Part shown: positions 33,696-41,839 of the stretch, piece by piece
Layout: every line of letters starts with the position of its first letter
Numbering within the stretch: the first letter of the stretch is position 1
Position numbers and translations under genes: made by a program
The notes under the pieces: generated by a model
Told to the model about the DNA's origin: nothing
Database searches by the model: none
Seen by the model: the letters and a program-made list of their open reading frames with translations, nothing else
Assembly: GCA_002239025.1 (NCBI GenBank)
Contig: MPNM01000003.1
Span: 62,001 to 126,000, forward strand
Length of the DNA: 64,000 bases
Reading direction: 5' to 3'
Source: Chloroflexi bacterium bin125
Lineage (GTDB): Bacteria; Chloroflexota; Dehalococcoidia; Bin125

Positions 33696-34393
33696 CCACA
33701 ACGACACACAAGTCGAGTCAGTCGGTTGCGATTGCCCCATCAATCTTGAACGCCGATTGGACGCGCTTGGCGGAGCAGATCGCCGACGCCGAAGCAGCCG
33801 GCGTCGATTGGATTTCGCTCGACGTAATGGACGGCAACTTCGTGCCGCCGATCACCTTCGGCGCGCAAATGGCTTCTGCCGTGCGTTCGTTGACGTACTT
33901 GCCGATCGAGGCGCATCTGATGGTCGAGCATCCCGAAGATCACATCGGCGACTTCATCGCCGCCGGCGTCAACTGCGTGACCATTCACATCGAGTCGACG
34001 CGACATCCGCACCGGTTGCTGCAGCAGATTGCAGACGGTGGCGTAGAGGCGGGCGTGACGCTCAATCCCGGCACGCCGCTGAGCGAGCTCGAAGCGGTCG
34101 TGCCGATCTGCGACCGGATCCAGATCATGAGCGTCAACCCCGGTTGGGGTGGTCAGAAGTTCATTCCGGAATCGCTGGATCGAATTCGGCAAGCGCGGGA
34201 GATGCTTGACGCCTGCGGCCGCGAGTCATCGCCAGTCGCCGTCGACGGTGGAGTGAACGAGTCGACGATCGCCGCGATCGTGAACGCGGGGGCGACGTGG
34301 TTAGTAGCCGGCTCGGCCGTGTACAACGACCGAGAGTCGGTCGCGGACGCTGTGGCTCGCTTGCGTCGTGCTCTCGATGCGTTAGGTCGTTAG
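33692..34393 (+). CDS. rpe: Ribulose-phosphate 3-epimerase
   Basis: This 233-residue TIM-barrel enzyme interconverts ribulose 5-phosphate and xylulose 5-phosphate. It has IAPSILNADWTRL near residue 13, WISLDVMDGNFVPPITFG near 38 with the catalytic Asp, EAHLMVEHP near 73 with a metal His, MSVNPGWGGQKFI near 147 and VDGGVNESTI near 185. Coupled to argH by ATGA. A type I repeat follows its stop. Confidence 0.96.
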   Translation: MTTTTHKSSQSVAIAPSILNADWTRLAEQIADAEAAGVDWISLDVMDGNFVPPITFGAQMASAVRSLTYLPIEAHLMVEHPEDHIGDFIAAGVNCVTIHIESTRHPHRLLQQIADGGVEAGVTLNPGTPLSELEAVVPICDRIQIMSVNPGWGGQKFIPESLDRIRQAREMLDACGRESSPVAVDGGVNESTIAAIVNAGATWLVAGSAVYNDRESVADAVARLRRALDALGR

Positions 34394-34410
34394 GCCACGT
34401 TCCTGGATCA

Positions 34411-34519
34411 ACCTCCCCCTCTGGGGGAGGTGTCACGAAGTGACGGAGAGGGCCGCCATGTTGAGTGGGTCGTGCGCTGCGGCCCCCCAGCCTTCGGCAG
34501 CTACCCCAAAGGGGGAGCC
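34411..34519. repeat. Type I intergenic palindromic repeat, copy 6 (two arms)
   Basis: Left arm ACCTCCCCC-tct-GGGGGAGGT, TCAC-gaa-GTGA, GGAGAGGGC; right arm GGCCCCCCAGCC, TTCGGC, AGCTACCCCAAAGGGGGAG. It lies between convergent rpe and the acetyltransferase-like gene. Confidence 0.9.
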
Positions 34520-34536
34520 CTGTTTCCAGACCAGCG

Positions 34537-35670
34537 CTACAACGGCTTCTCGTAGACGCGGTAGACCTTGTAGACCTCGGAATCGGTTCGTTTGAGGGCG
34601 TGGTTGAGCAGGTTGTTGTCCTCGAGCACCCAGCCGAGTTCGGCCCATTGATAGCCTCGCTCTGCGCCTCGCACGTGGACCTCGGCAGTCAACATTTGTC
34701 CGAGTTGAGCGAACTCTCGGATTCGCCATTTCTGGCGGACCCCGAGCAGCATCACGCGGCCGCTTTCCGGCTTGCGCTTCAGCCGCCAGAGCAGCTTGGC
34801 CCAGCCGAACGGGAAGAGCCGACCATCGATGTCTCGGGCACACTCGTTGAGGTTGGGAATCGAAATGACCATGGCTGCCGGATCACCGTCGATCTCGACG
34901 ATGGCCGTGAGATCGGGATCGGCGAATTGGACCAGGTCGGCCGCGAGCCGGTCGGCTTCCTCGGTCGTGATCGGGACCGAGCCCCAGTTGTCGACCCAGG
35001 CTTCGTTGAAGATGTCGGCAGCAATTCTGACATCACGGCGAAGCTGCTTCTTGTCGAAAGGTCTCACGGTGACGCGGGGATGGTCGTGGATGCGCTGCCA
35101 AGCACGTTGACGACGGTCGCCGAGCGGTGCGGCCACCGGATAGTGATACGCCCAGAGATCCTTGACCTTGGTGTAGCCGTTGGCCTCGATCAGATCGGGG
35201 AACCATCGGCGTCCGTGAGGCATCGCGATCATCGGGGGCAGATCGAAGCCTTCGACCAAGCAGCCCGATTCATCGTTGATCGTAAAGTTGAACGGCCCGC
35301 GAGAGTAGATCGCGCCGCGCTGACGCAGCCAGGACTCAGCCGCCTCGAATAACGCGGCGGCGGCCTCAGAATCATTTGCGCAGTCGAAATGACCGAAGAA
35401 GCCAGCGGCTTCCTGCCACTTTTCGTCGTGCAGCGGGTTGAGCTGGGCCGAAATGCGGCCCACATCTCTGCCGTCGCGCTCGGCGACGAACAGTTGGGCC
35501 TGCCCGTAGCGTAGGAAGGGCGTCTTGTTCGGATCGAGACGCTCCATCTGGACGCGACGCAGGGTCGGGATCCAGGTGGGGTCTCCCTCGTAGACGTTCC
35601 AGAGAACATCGACGAAGGGCAACGCCTGACGTCCGAACCCGATTTCTCGGATTCGGACGCCGGGGTTCAT
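34537..35670 (-). CDS. GNAT-like N-acetyltransferase-superfamily protein
   Basis: This 377-residue protein resembles a broad family of large GNAT-fold proteins often annotated only as hypothetical. It has FVDVLWNVYEGDPTWIPTLR near residue 18 and a central FGHFDCANDSEAAAALFEAAESWLRQRGA near 92. GPFNFTINDESGCLVEGFD is near 125, and the C-terminal YQWAELGWVLEDNN segment resembles the GNAT repeat. The acceptor substrate is unknown. It faces rpe and is followed upstream by the RRM gene in the same direction. Confidence 0.75.
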   Translation of the reverse strand: MNPGVRIREIGFGRQALPFVDVLWNVYEGDPTWIPTLRRVQMERLDPNKTPFLRYGQAQLFVAERDGRDVGRISAQLNPLHDEKWQEAAGFFGHFDCANDSEAAAALFEAAESWLRQRGAIYSRGPFNFTINDESGCLVEGFDLPPMIAMPHGRRWFPDLIEANGYTKVKDLWAYHYPVAAPLGDRRQRAWQRIHDHPRVTVRPFDKKQLRRDVRIAADIFNEAWVDNWGSVPITTEEADRLAADLVQFADPDLTAIVEIDGDPAAMVISIPNLNECARDIDGRLFPFGWAKLLWRLKRKPESGRVMLLGVRQKWRIREFAQLGQMLTAEVHVRGAERGYQWAELGWVLEDNNLLNHALKRTDSEVYKVYRVYEKPL

Positions 35671-35705
35671 GTCGCTATTGGGACGTGGTGTGCGCCGAAC
35701 GAGCG

Positions 35706-36176
35706 CTACCAGCGACGCCCACGGTCGGAGTAGCTCTCGCGGGAGCCACGGTCGTCGTAGCGCGGCTCGCGGTACCCACCGCCGCCGCCGCCACCACCAC
35801 CGCCACGGCTCTCACGGTAGCCGCCGCCATCGCGGTAGCCGCCGCCGCCGCCACCGCCGCCACGGTCGTCACGGTAGCCGCCGCCACCGCCACCACCACC
35901 GCCGCGATAACCGCCACCACCGCCACCGCCGCCGCCCCCACGCGGTCGCGCTTCGTTGACGCGCAGCTGGCGTCCGTCCATGTCATAGCCGTCGAGCGCG
36001 GTGATCGCGTTGCGCGCTTCTTCGTCGTCCATGTCGACGAAGCCGAAGCCGCGTGATCGGCCGCTGTCGCGGTCGACGGGGATCACGCAGTCCTGGACTT
36101 CGCCGTGCTCGGCGAAGATTTCGCGCAGTTCCTCAGAGTTTGTACGGAAGGGCAGGTTTCCAACGTAGATTCGCAT
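35706..36176 (-). CDS. RNA-binding protein with one RRM and a glycine-rich tail
   Basis: This 156-residue protein has one RRM: RNP2 IYVGNLPF at residues 3-10, RNP1 RGFGFVDM at 42-49, ending LRVNEARPR near 79. The rest is runs of Gly broken by YR, DDRG and ESRG, an RGG-like low-complexity domain. Such proteins in cyanobacteria and other phyla bind RNA and are often cold-induced. GAGGAAT precedes the ATG. The leader holds a 7-base hairpin (36202-36224). Long GC-biased runs here also open frames on the other strand, which are artefacts. Confidence 0.93.
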   Translation of the reverse strand: MRIYVGNLPFRTNSEELREIFAEHGEVQDCVIPVDRDSGRSRGFGFVDMDDEEARNAITALDGYDMDGRQLRVNEARPRGGGGGGGGGGYRGGGGGGGGGYRDDRGGGGGGGGYRDGGGYRESRGGGGGGGGGGYREPRYDDRGSRESYSDRGRRW

Positions 36177-36201
36177 ATTCCTCGGTCTCGGTGTGTCTGC
36201 A

Positions 36202-36224
36202 CTGTCTCATTCGGTCAGAGACAG
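36202..36224. promoter_or_regulatory. Hairpin in the leader of the RRM gene
   Basis: CTGTCTC, 9-base loop, GAGACAG. It lies 26-48 bases before the RRM start on its message. No T-run follows on either strand, so it is not a typical terminator; it may affect translation or RNA stability. Confidence 0.4.
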
Positions 36225-36330
36225 GCTTCGCGGGTCATCAAAGGCGGACGCTTCATCCGCTGATCTGGCTTGTGGGCGGTTCGTTGTTCCGATCGGGGTC
36301 TAGCTCACGCTCGACAGCTCATTGCCTGGG

Positions 36331-36546
36331 TCAGGCGGCGAGCCGCTTCATCATCGTTCGCAGGCATGCGGTGCATACGTTAAGCCGCTGGGTTTTACCG
36401 TCAACGGTTACTTTGTGTCGGTGAACATTTGGCTTGAAGGTGCGCGATGTTCGAGGCGCCTTGCGCTTCCATCGACCCGAGTGCTTGTGCCGGATGTTGC
36501 GGCCGAACGTGGTCCGCTTGTCACAGAGGTCACATTTGCCGGCCAT
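36331..36546 (-). CDS. rpmB: 50S ribosomal protein L28 (zinc-binding form)
   Basis: This 71-residue protein of the large ribosomal subunit begins MAGKCDLCDKRTTFGRNIRHKHSGRWKRKAPR and ends with VCTACLRTMMKRLA. The CxxC pairs (Cys5/Cys8 and the CTAC pair) mark the zinc-binding type. I chose the ATG at 36546; a longer reading of ten residues has no family support. It diverges from fakA across a 139-base region. Confidence 0.96.
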   Translation of the reverse strand: MAGKCDLCDKRTTFGRNIRHKHSGRWKRKAPRTSRTFKPNVHRHKVTVDGKTQRLNVCTACLRTMMKRLAA

Positions 36547-36685
36547 CGTTCCGTCCTCAATCCGTCTTTCACGCACGCAGCAGTTTCGGCTGTCGCCGGT
36601 GCGTGGCAGGTATCATACCAGCACCCTAGCGGGGTTCTGAGCATGCGACGGCGACGATATCGGCACTCTATACGGGAGGCTACAG

Positions 36686-38302
36686 ATGGTCGGACCGGAT
36701 GTGAGCGAGACCAAGGTGCAGGGCCTGAGCGGCGAGGACGTGAAGCGGATGATCCAGGGCGCGGCAGGCTGGGTCGCGCTGCATCGCGAGGCGTTGAATC
36801 TGATCAATGTCTATCCCGTCCCCGACGGCGACACCGGAGCCAATCTGGGTCGCACTCTTGCGGCCGCCAGTGAAGCGCTTGGGGCGACTGACAACGAAGC
36901 TCCGGCGCACGAGATTGCCGCCGCAGCCGCCTCAGCGGCATTGCTGGGCGGACGTGGCAGCTCGGGCGTGATCGGCGCGCAGTGGCTGCGTGGGTTTGCG
37001 GCCGGACTCGGGCAGGATGCAGACGATTCGCTGGCAATCGCGTTCAACAGTGCCGCCGAGGCGGCTCGCAATGCAGTGACGGAGCCTCGCGACGGCACGA
37101 TGATCTCGGTGGCCGCCGACACTGCTGACGCAGTCGCGTCGGTGACGGGTGGTCCAATGGCGCAGATGCAGGAGGCGGTCGCCGCTGCGTACAAGTCGGT
37201 TGAGTACACGCCGGAGCAGAATCCGGTGTTGAAGGATGCCGGCGTCGTCGACGCGGGTGCGCGCGGTCTCGAGTTCATGCTGCGTGGAATGGCCGGCGCA
37301 CTGGCCGGCGAACCGATTCCTGAGGTCCCGGCAGAACTGGGCGCCATCGATCCCGGCTGGCTCGCGCGACGACTGGACTCGGGCAGCGATTTCGATGGCT
37401 TCTGTACCGAGTTGGTTGTGGCCAATGTCGCTGACATCGAGGGATTGCGCGAGGTGCTGGCCGGCGACGATGAAACCGTCATGCTCGCGCCGGACGGCGA
37501 GGACCTGCGCATTCACCTGCACACCGACGAGCCGGCAGATGCCTACGCCGCTGCTGATAGCGCCGGACAGATCCGTATCTTCCGCGCGGTTGATATGCGC
37601 GCCCAGGCCGCACGAACGCACGAATCGCAATCGGATGCCGCTGTCGTCGCGGTCGCCCAGGGAAGCGGATTCGTTCGGGTCTTTAGCGAGCTCGGCGCGG
37701 CGGCGATCGTCTCCGGCGGCGCGGCCGACAATCCCTCGGTCGAGATGCTGTTCTCGGCGGCTGAGTCCGTTAAGGGTGAGGATGTAATCATCCTGCCCAA
37801 CAATCACAACGTCACCCCAGCGGCTGAACGGGCGGGGGAACTTGCAGCCGAGGCCGATCAGCCGCAGCGGATCCATGTCATCCACAATGACAGTCAGGCT
37901 GAGGGCGTGGCCGCGCTGGCGGCGGTGATCGGCGGCGTGCCGATCGAGGATGTCGTGGCGGAAATGGAAGAGGCGCTCGATGCCGTTCGCATCGGTCGCG
38001 TGACACACGCAGCGCGTACGGTGGAAGGCGATGTTCCGATCGCCCAGGGTCAGCCGTTCGCCATGCTCGATGGTGAGATCGTCGGCGCAGGCGAGTCGAT
38101 CGACAAGGTCGCTCTGACGCTGGCAACCCAGATGGCCGAGTCACTATCCGGCGCTTCGCTATTCACCCTGTACGTCGGGGAAGATGTATCGGAAGAACAG
38201 GCCGATGCGCTGGCAGAGGCCATTGAAGAGTCAACCGATCTCGAAGTCGACCTGATCGAGGGCGGCCAGCCCCACTATCCGTGGCTCATGGCGCTTGAGT
38301 AG
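36686..38302 (+). CDS. fakA: DAK2-domain fatty acid kinase subunit A (FakA/YloV-like)
   Basis: This 538-residue protein starts with a DAK2 (DhaL) kinase domain: LHREALNLINVYPVPDGDTGANLGRT near residues 30-55, with the Asp residues that bind Mg-ATP, and LLGGRGSSGVIGAQWLRG near 90. The C-terminal half (from about 215) is the FakA1/DegV-interacting region with VILPNNHNV near 370. FakA phosphorylates fatty acids held by FakB. GGGAGG 8 bases before the ATG supports the start. It is followed after 53 bases by a DegV/FakB gene and recG, a typical arrangement. Confidence 0.93.
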   Translation: MVGPDVSETKVQGLSGEDVKRMIQGAAGWVALHREALNLINVYPVPDGDTGANLGRTLAAASEALGATDNEAPAHEIAAAAASAALLGGRGSSGVIGAQWLRGFAAGLGQDADDSLAIAFNSAAEAARNAVTEPRDGTMISVAADTADAVASVTGGPMAQMQEAVAAAYKSVEYTPEQNPVLKDAGVVDAGARGLEFMLRGMAGALAGEPIPEVPAELGAIDPGWLARRLDSGSDFDGFCTELVVANVADIEGLREVLAGDDETVMLAPDGEDLRIHLHTDEPADAYAAADSAGQIRIFRAVDMRAQAARTHESQSDAAVVAVAQGSGFVRVFSELGAAAIVSGGAADNPSVEMLFSAAESVKGEDVIILPNNHNVTPAAERAGELAAEADQPQRIHVIHNDSQAEGVAALAAVIGGVPIEDVVAEMEEALDAVRIGRVTHAARTVEGDVPIAQGQPFAMLDGEIVGAGESIDKVALTLATQMAESLSGASLFTLYVGEDVSEEQADALAEAIEESTDLEVDLIEGGQPHYPWLMALE

Positions 38303-38355
38303 CGCCTTGGTCTCGGCACTGGAAGAGTCGCAACAGTTCAAGTAGGATAGAACAT

Positions 38356-39204
38356 ATGTCCATCGCTGTAGTCACTGATTCCGCCTCCGACCTAGAGCAG
38401 GGCCAGATCCCGGGGATCTCGGTTGTCCCATTGCATCTGCACTTTGGCGACGAGCAGTTCAATGACGGCGTCACGCTGACCAAGCCTGAGTTCTGGCAGC
38501 GACTGGATCGGACCGTCGAAGAGGGCGGCGTATTGCCCACAACGTCCCAGCCTGCGCCCGGGGTGTTTCGGGACATCTACCAGGGGCTGATCGACGATGG
38601 CGCCGACGGGATCGTCTCGGTCCACCTGAGCGGCAAGCTGTCGGGCACGTTGAATTCCGCCAGACAGGGGGCGTCGCTATTGGAGAACGCGCCCCCGATT
38701 GAGTTTGTCGATACTTCTTCGGCATCGCTGGCCGTCGGTTGGGCGTCCGAGGCGGCGCTCGCTGCAATCAACGAAGGAGCCGGCGTAACTGAGGCGGCAG
38801 CGGCTGCGCAGGAGCAGGCTGGCAGAACACGGACACTGCTATTCGTCGAGACGCTTGATTATCTGCTGCGCGGCGGGCGAATTGGTCGGGCTCGACAGCT
38901 CGCAGGGAAATTACTGCGCATGCGGCCGCTGTTGGAACTGGTTGAAGGAGAAGTCGCCGATGTCGAGCGGCCACGTACACGCAAGAAGGCGCTCGACCGG
39001 TTGTACGCCCAGATCATGTCGAACGGCGAGCCTGAACGCGTCGCGATTCTTCACGGTCAGGCCGATGCGGATGCGAGTGCATTGGCCAAGCGGGTCTCGG
39101 ATGCTTGCGGGGGGATGGTTGTCCCGATCGTGTTGAGCAGCCCGGTCCTGGGAGCACACATCGGGCCGGGCACGGTCGGCGCAACGGTGCTGCGCAAGAG
39201 CTAA
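38356..39204 (+). CDS. DegV family fatty acid-binding protein (FakB-like)
   Basis: This 282-residue protein matches DegV: IAVVTDSASDL at residues 3-13, VLPTTSQPAPGVFRDIY near 59 with the conserved Thr-Thr-Ser, SGKLSGTLNSA near 95 and VETLDYLLRGGRIGRA near 164. FakB proteins hold a fatty acid whose carboxyl is phosphorylated by FakA, feeding exogenous fatty acids into phospholipid synthesis. Its neighbour fakA supports that role. The stop overlaps the recG start by one base (TAATG). Confidence 0.94.
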   Translation: MSIAVVTDSASDLEQGQIPGISVVPLHLHFGDEQFNDGVTLTKPEFWQRLDRTVEEGGVLPTTSQPAPGVFRDIYQGLIDDGADGIVSVHLSGKLSGTLNSARQGASLLENAPPIEFVDTSSASLAVGWASEAALAAINEGAGVTEAAAAAQEQAGRTRTLLFVETLDYLLRGGRIGRARQLAGKLLRMRPLLELVEGEVADVERPRTRKKALDRLYAQIMSNGEPERVAILHGQADADASALAKRVSDACGGMVVPIVLSSPVLGAHIGPGTVGATVLRKS

Positions 39205-41717
39205 TGACCACCCAGCGCCGGCCGACGCAGACGCTTCAGTCCATGCTGGCGCTGGAGGAAAAGCTGGGCTACCTCGATCGGGCGGTTTCGGGCGGCCTCG
39301 ATACGTACTTGCGCAACGTGCTCAAGGAGGGAGATCAGCGTCAGTTCTTCACACGTATCGTTGCAGCGCTGCCGAGGGAGGGTTACGCGTCGCTCTCACC
39401 GGAGCAGCGACGCAGTTGGGCTGTCAATGTCGTAGCAGCGCTCAAACCTGGATCGCCGGCAAAGGGCGCCACGTCCCGTCAGTCGAAGCAGGAACCTCGG
39501 ACTACGCTTGAAGCCGCCGAACCTCGCCGTAAAGCCACACGAGCCAAATCGGCTCGGCGTCGGCCGGCTGCGACATTCGAAGACGACGACCCGCTCGCGC
39601 GCGACGTATCGGTGTTGGGACGCATCCCGTCGCAATCGCGCAAGGCGATGACGACGCTGGGGATCAACACGGTCTACGACCTGCTCTGGCATCTGCCACG
39701 TCGCTACGAGGACTGGCGCAATGTCCGCTCGATCTCCGACGCATTGGAAGGCATCGAGCTGACCATCGTCGGTGAGATCGCCAGCATTGGTGTGAAGTAC
39801 TTACGCAAGGGACGGCAGGCGACTGAGGCGGTCGTGCGCGACGGCTCTGGCAGTCTGCGCGTCTGGTGGTGGTCGCAGCCCTACCTGGCGCGCACGTTGC
39901 GTCCAGGCATGCGAGTCGGCCTCTCCGGCAGGATCGATGTGCGCGGACGCCAGCTGCAGATGGTCTCGCCCGAGTGGGAGCGGCTCGACGATCCGGACGA
40001 CGACACGGTGCATGTTGGTCGTCTCTCTCCGGTCTATCCGCGCTCGAAGGGGCTGCCCAATCGGACGATCCGACGACTGGCGCACGTGGCGGTGCGCGAC
40101 TATCTGCCGCTGCTGGCGGAGTCGTTGCCGCCGCACATCGTGCTCGAGCACCAGTTCCCCTCCGAGGCCGACGCGCTGCGGATGATCCACTTCCCCGAGG
40201 AAATGACGGATCTCGACGCGGCCCGGCAGCGAATCGCATTTCAGGAACTGCTCTCGATTCAACTTGCGGTCCTGTCGCGAAAACGCGAGGCGCGACTCCG
40301 TTCGGACGCGCCACCGATCGCAATGCCCGGCGATTTTCTCGACACATTTCTTGGAGCGCTGCCATTCGAATTGACCGTCGCCCAGCAGCGTGTGTTGACC
40401 GAGATCCGGAACGACATGTTCCACCGCGAGCCGATGGCCCGGTTGTTGCAGGGTGATGTCGGGTCGGGCAAGACCGTGGTCGCCGCCGCAGCCATGTTGG
40501 CCTCGGTGCGGGCCGGCCATCAGACCGTGCTGATGGCGCCGACCGAGGTGCTGGCCTCGCAGCACTTCGAGACCTTCCAACGGCTCTTCGCCGGGCAGGA
40601 CCACGCCGACGGTGACCAGCTCTGGCATAACTACAGCCTGGCTCCAGCACTGGGGCGTCCGGTGCGGATGGCGCTGTTGACGGGCAGTGTGCGGGCCGCG
40701 CGCAAACGGCAGATTCACCAGGAGATGGAGAGCGGCATGCTCGACCTGGTGGTCGGCACGCACGCACTGATCCAGGAGAGCGCCAACTTCAAAGACCTCG
40801 GCCTCGCCGTCGTCGATGAGCAGCACCGATTCGGCGTCCTGCAGCGCGATGCGCTGCGCAGCAAGGGTCGCAGTCCGCATTTGTTGGTGATGACAGCGAC
40901 GCCGATTCCACGAACGCTGGCGCTGACGGTCTACGGCGAGTTGGACTCATCGGTGATCGACGAACTGCCGCCAGGTCGGCTACGTGTGCAAACGCAGATC
41001 GTGGCGCCATCGGACCGCGAGGAGATCGTCTACCGGCGCATCCGCGAAGAAGCGAAGTTGGGCCGACAGTCGTTCGTCATTTGTCCATTGGTCGAGGAGT
41101 CGGACAAGCTCGAAGCCGAAGCCGCGACGGAGCAGTTCGAGTCTCTGCGCAACGGCCCGTTGCGTGAACTGGCGTCTCGGATCCGGCTGCTGCATGGGCG
41201 GATGTCGTCGGAGGACAAGCAGTCGGTGATGGCCGATCTGGCCAACGGCGATGCCGACGTGCTGGTCTCGACGATCGTGGTCGAAGTCGGCGTCGACTTG
41301 CCCAGGGCCACAGTGATGGCGATTGAGGGCGCGGATCGGTTCGGCCTGGCGCAGTTGCACCAGCTGCGCGGACGCGTGGGACGCAGCGACATGGAGTCGG
41401 TCTGTTACCTGATCTCGGAAACCGAACTGGACCAGAGTCGTCAGCGGTTGGAACTGATGGTGCAGACGTCGAACGGATTCGAGCTGGCCGAGGCCGACCT
41501 CGAGATGCGAGGTCCGGGCGAGTACTTCGGAACGCGTCAGTCAGGCTTGCCCGAGCTGCGCGTCGCCAAGCTCACCGATCACGAGACGTTGAATCTGGCG
41601 AGGAACTGGGCCAACCGGATCCTGGATGAAGATCCACACCTGCGCGCCCCCGAGCATCGGCTGCTGAGAGATCGGGCCAAGGGATTTGACGTCTCAGGTG
41701 CGACGGCAGTGCACTAG
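39204..41717 (+). CDS. recG: ATP-dependent DNA helicase RecG
   Basis: This 837-residue helicase reverses stalled replication forks and processes Holliday junctions. It has a lineage-type N-terminal extension (1-135) with a basic linker. A wedge/OB domain follows (VYDLLWHLPRRYEDWR near 155 and the following strands). The SF2 helicase core carries Walker A LQGDVGSGKTVVAAAA near 415, VVDEQHRFGV near 536 and MTATPIPRTLAL near 564. Later motifs are LLHGRMSSEDKQ near 665 and LHQLRGRVGRS near 715. I chose the ATG overlapping the DegV stop; longer readings lie within that gene. Confidence 0.96.
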   Translation: MTTQRRPTQTLQSMLALEEKLGYLDRAVSGGLDTYLRNVLKEGDQRQFFTRIVAALPREGYASLSPEQRRSWAVNVVAALKPGSPAKGATSRQSKQEPRTTLEAAEPRRKATRAKSARRRPAATFEDDDPLARDVSVLGRIPSQSRKAMTTLGINTVYDLLWHLPRRYEDWRNVRSISDALEGIELTIVGEIASIGVKYLRKGRQATEAVVRDGSGSLRVWWWSQPYLARTLRPGMRVGLSGRIDVRGRQLQMVSPEWERLDDPDDDTVHVGRLSPVYPRSKGLPNRTIRRLAHVAVRDYLPLLAESLPPHIVLEHQFPSEADALRMIHFPEEMTDLDAARQRIAFQELLSIQLAVLSRKREARLRSDAPPIAMPGDFLDTFLGALPFELTVAQQRVLTEIRNDMFHREPMARLLQGDVGSGKTVVAAAAMLASVRAGHQTVLMAPTEVLASQHFETFQRLFAGQDHADGDQLWHNYSLAPALGRPVRMALLTGSVRAARKRQIHQEMESGMLDLVVGTHALIQESANFKDLGLAVVDEQHRFGVLQRDALRSKGRSPHLLVMTATPIPRTLALTVYGELDSSVIDELPPGRLRVQTQIVAPSDREEIVYRRIREEAKLGRQSFVICPLVEESDKLEAEAATEQFESLRNGPLRELASRIRLLHGRMSSEDKQSVMADLANGDADVLVSTIVVEVGVDLPRATVMAIEGADRFGLAQLHQLRGRVGRSDMESVCYLISETELDQSRQRLELMVQTSNGFELAEADLEMRGPGEYFGTRQSGLPELRVAKLTDHETLNLARNWANRILDEDPHLRAPEHRLLRDRAKGFDVSGATAVH

Positions 41718-41740
41718 AAGGCACTTGATCGGCTGGCAGT

Positions 41741-41759
41741 TGCTGTGCCACCCACAGCA
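41741..41759. other. Perfect hairpin in the recG-argS gap
   Basis: TGCTGTG, loop CCACC, CACAGCA. It begins 24 bases after the recG stop and 81 bases before argS ends the gap. A weak terminator or a leader element of argS are both possible; only a short GTTGGTAGAGTTT follows, so it is not a classic terminator. Confidence 0.45.
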
Positions 41760-41839
41760 GTTGGTAGAGTTTCCGAGAAGAGGATCGTTCTCTATCGGAC
41801 TCGAGTTGCACATTAGAGGACGCAACGCTGGGAGACGAA

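Noticed and set aside
35675-36056. Plus- and minus-strand Ala/Thr/Val- or Arg/His-rich open frames over the RRM gene
   Set aside because: They are antisense or shifted readings of GGC/GGT glycine runs; the RRM frame explains the sequence.
36202-36224. Rho-independent terminator of rpmB
   Set aside because: The stem is only 7 bases with a 9-base loop and no T-run follows, so I list it only as a leader hairpin of the RRM gene.
41741-41759. T-box or other riboswitch before argS
   Set aside because: Only one short hairpin is visible; no T-box sequence or specifier loop was found in the 122-base gap.
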